This document shows, one piece after another, positions 26,642 through 27,032 of a stretch of DNA of 27,032 nucleotides. Origin of the DNA: Chara braunii (lineage: Eukaryota; Streptophyta; Charophyceae; Charales; Characeae); contig BFEA01000469.1 in NCBI GenBank assembly GCA_003427395.1, forward strand, positions 971,855 through 998,886, in the 5' to 3' direction. A program made the position numbers and the translations under genes. The notes beneath the pieces are model-generated. The model had not been told where the DNA came from. It did not search any database and worked only from the letters and a program-made list of their open reading frames with translations. Position 1 is the stretch's first letter. Each line of letters opens with the position of its first letter.

Positions 26642-27032
26642 GTAGCCATGGAGTGATAGTGGTGGCATGAGTGGGTCGTTTGGGAGAATAGGAGTGCCAG
26701 TGCTGCTGTGTTTGTGGTCTCATTCGGAGGGCTCTCCAAGTTTTCCCGGACCATTGCGGGATCTGGTCGGTTCTTTCTTGCTGGTGGAGCCTTCTGTGTT
26801 AGGTATGTTGCCTTTTCCCCTTTACCTTTTTTATGTTTTTAAAGATTGAAAAAACTATATATATTTGAGCAAGTGTGCCGCTTCGGCGGCAGACGGGTGT
26901 GTGGGCACTTCCTGCTCAACCACACAAACATGNGGAGCCTTGCACCTTCTATTATATTGCTCATCTACACTTTTTTTTTTTTTATGGATGGTTTGTGATG
27001 GTATGTGGATGGAATGAGAGAGAGAGTTTGGG
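26642..27032. repeat. 365-bp tandem repeat, third copy, runs off the window
   Basis: It begins GTAGCCATGGAGTGAT and runs through TCGGAGGGCT, GGACCATTGC-GGATCTGGTCGG, GCTGGTGGAG (26780), GATTGAAAAAACTATATA (26844), the GGCGGCAGACGGGTGTG block and GAGAGAGAGTTTGGG at the edge. Order and spacing match 20258-20478 followed by 24437-24585. A single N lies at 26933. The copy is slightly longer than 365 because of small insertions. Confidence 0.8.

Overview
This is a repeat-dominated stretch of a eukaryotic nuclear genome, probably from the green lineage. It holds decayed Ty3/gypsy and LINE retrotransposons, dinucleotide microsatellites, a tandem repeat family and isolated N bases. I see no intact host gene and nothing prokaryotic. 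The Ty3 RNase H and integrase look like chromovirus families I associate with charophyte algae such as Chara, but that is an impression, not a demonstration. The draft also carries a sequencing-library relic: a Nextera mate-pair junction at 9007-9035.

Layout. (1) 1-700: no gene; two copies of a diverged dispersed repeat (278-497, 605-680). (2) 700-11206: two direct copies of an LTR-like block (about 700-1980 and 9846-11206). Between them lies a minus-strand Ty3/gypsy chromovirus remnant, read from high to low coordinates: leader (7349-8749), gag (7348-5825), protease (5640-5270), reverse transcriptase (4830-4080), RNase H (3996-3559), integrase (3300-2361), chromodomain-like tail (2284-2171) and a polypurine-tract candidate beside the left LTR. 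Frameshifts, stops and a 20-bp tandem duplication kill every domain. At the leader/right-LTR boundary sits a block bounded by 14/15 matching inverted termini (8749-9842). It contains the adapter relic and a (GA)n...(CT)n enclosed segment, so this stretch of the assembly is suspect.

(3) 11207-14790: no gene that I can support; a third copy of the dispersed repeat (11455-11675) and a (CT)n tract. (4) About 15089-19215: LINE-1, a 5'-truncated, heavily mutated L1-type element on the minus strand. It retains the end of an endonuclease, an RT with FADD and a C-terminal zinc-binding region, and appears to be split by a roughly 500-bp insertion rich in GGCGCC sites. (5) 20039-24601: LINE-2, a better preserved L1-type element on the minus strand (20479-24421). 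It sits inside a monomer of a 365-bp tandem repeat and is flanked by a 15-bp target-site duplication with one mismatch. (6) 24593-25493: minisatellite units punctuated by long (AC)n tracts. (7) 25500-26640: non-coding, with a strong stem-loop. (8) 26642-27032: another monomer of the 365-bp family, running off the window.

Together the sequence records nested mobile-element insertion, inactivation by short tandem duplications, and microsatellite growth. I found no convincing new molecular system. The most useful observations are the adapter relic, the precise LINE-in-tandem-repeat insertion, the two ORF-breaking short duplications and the LTR-specific 27-bp repeat expansion.
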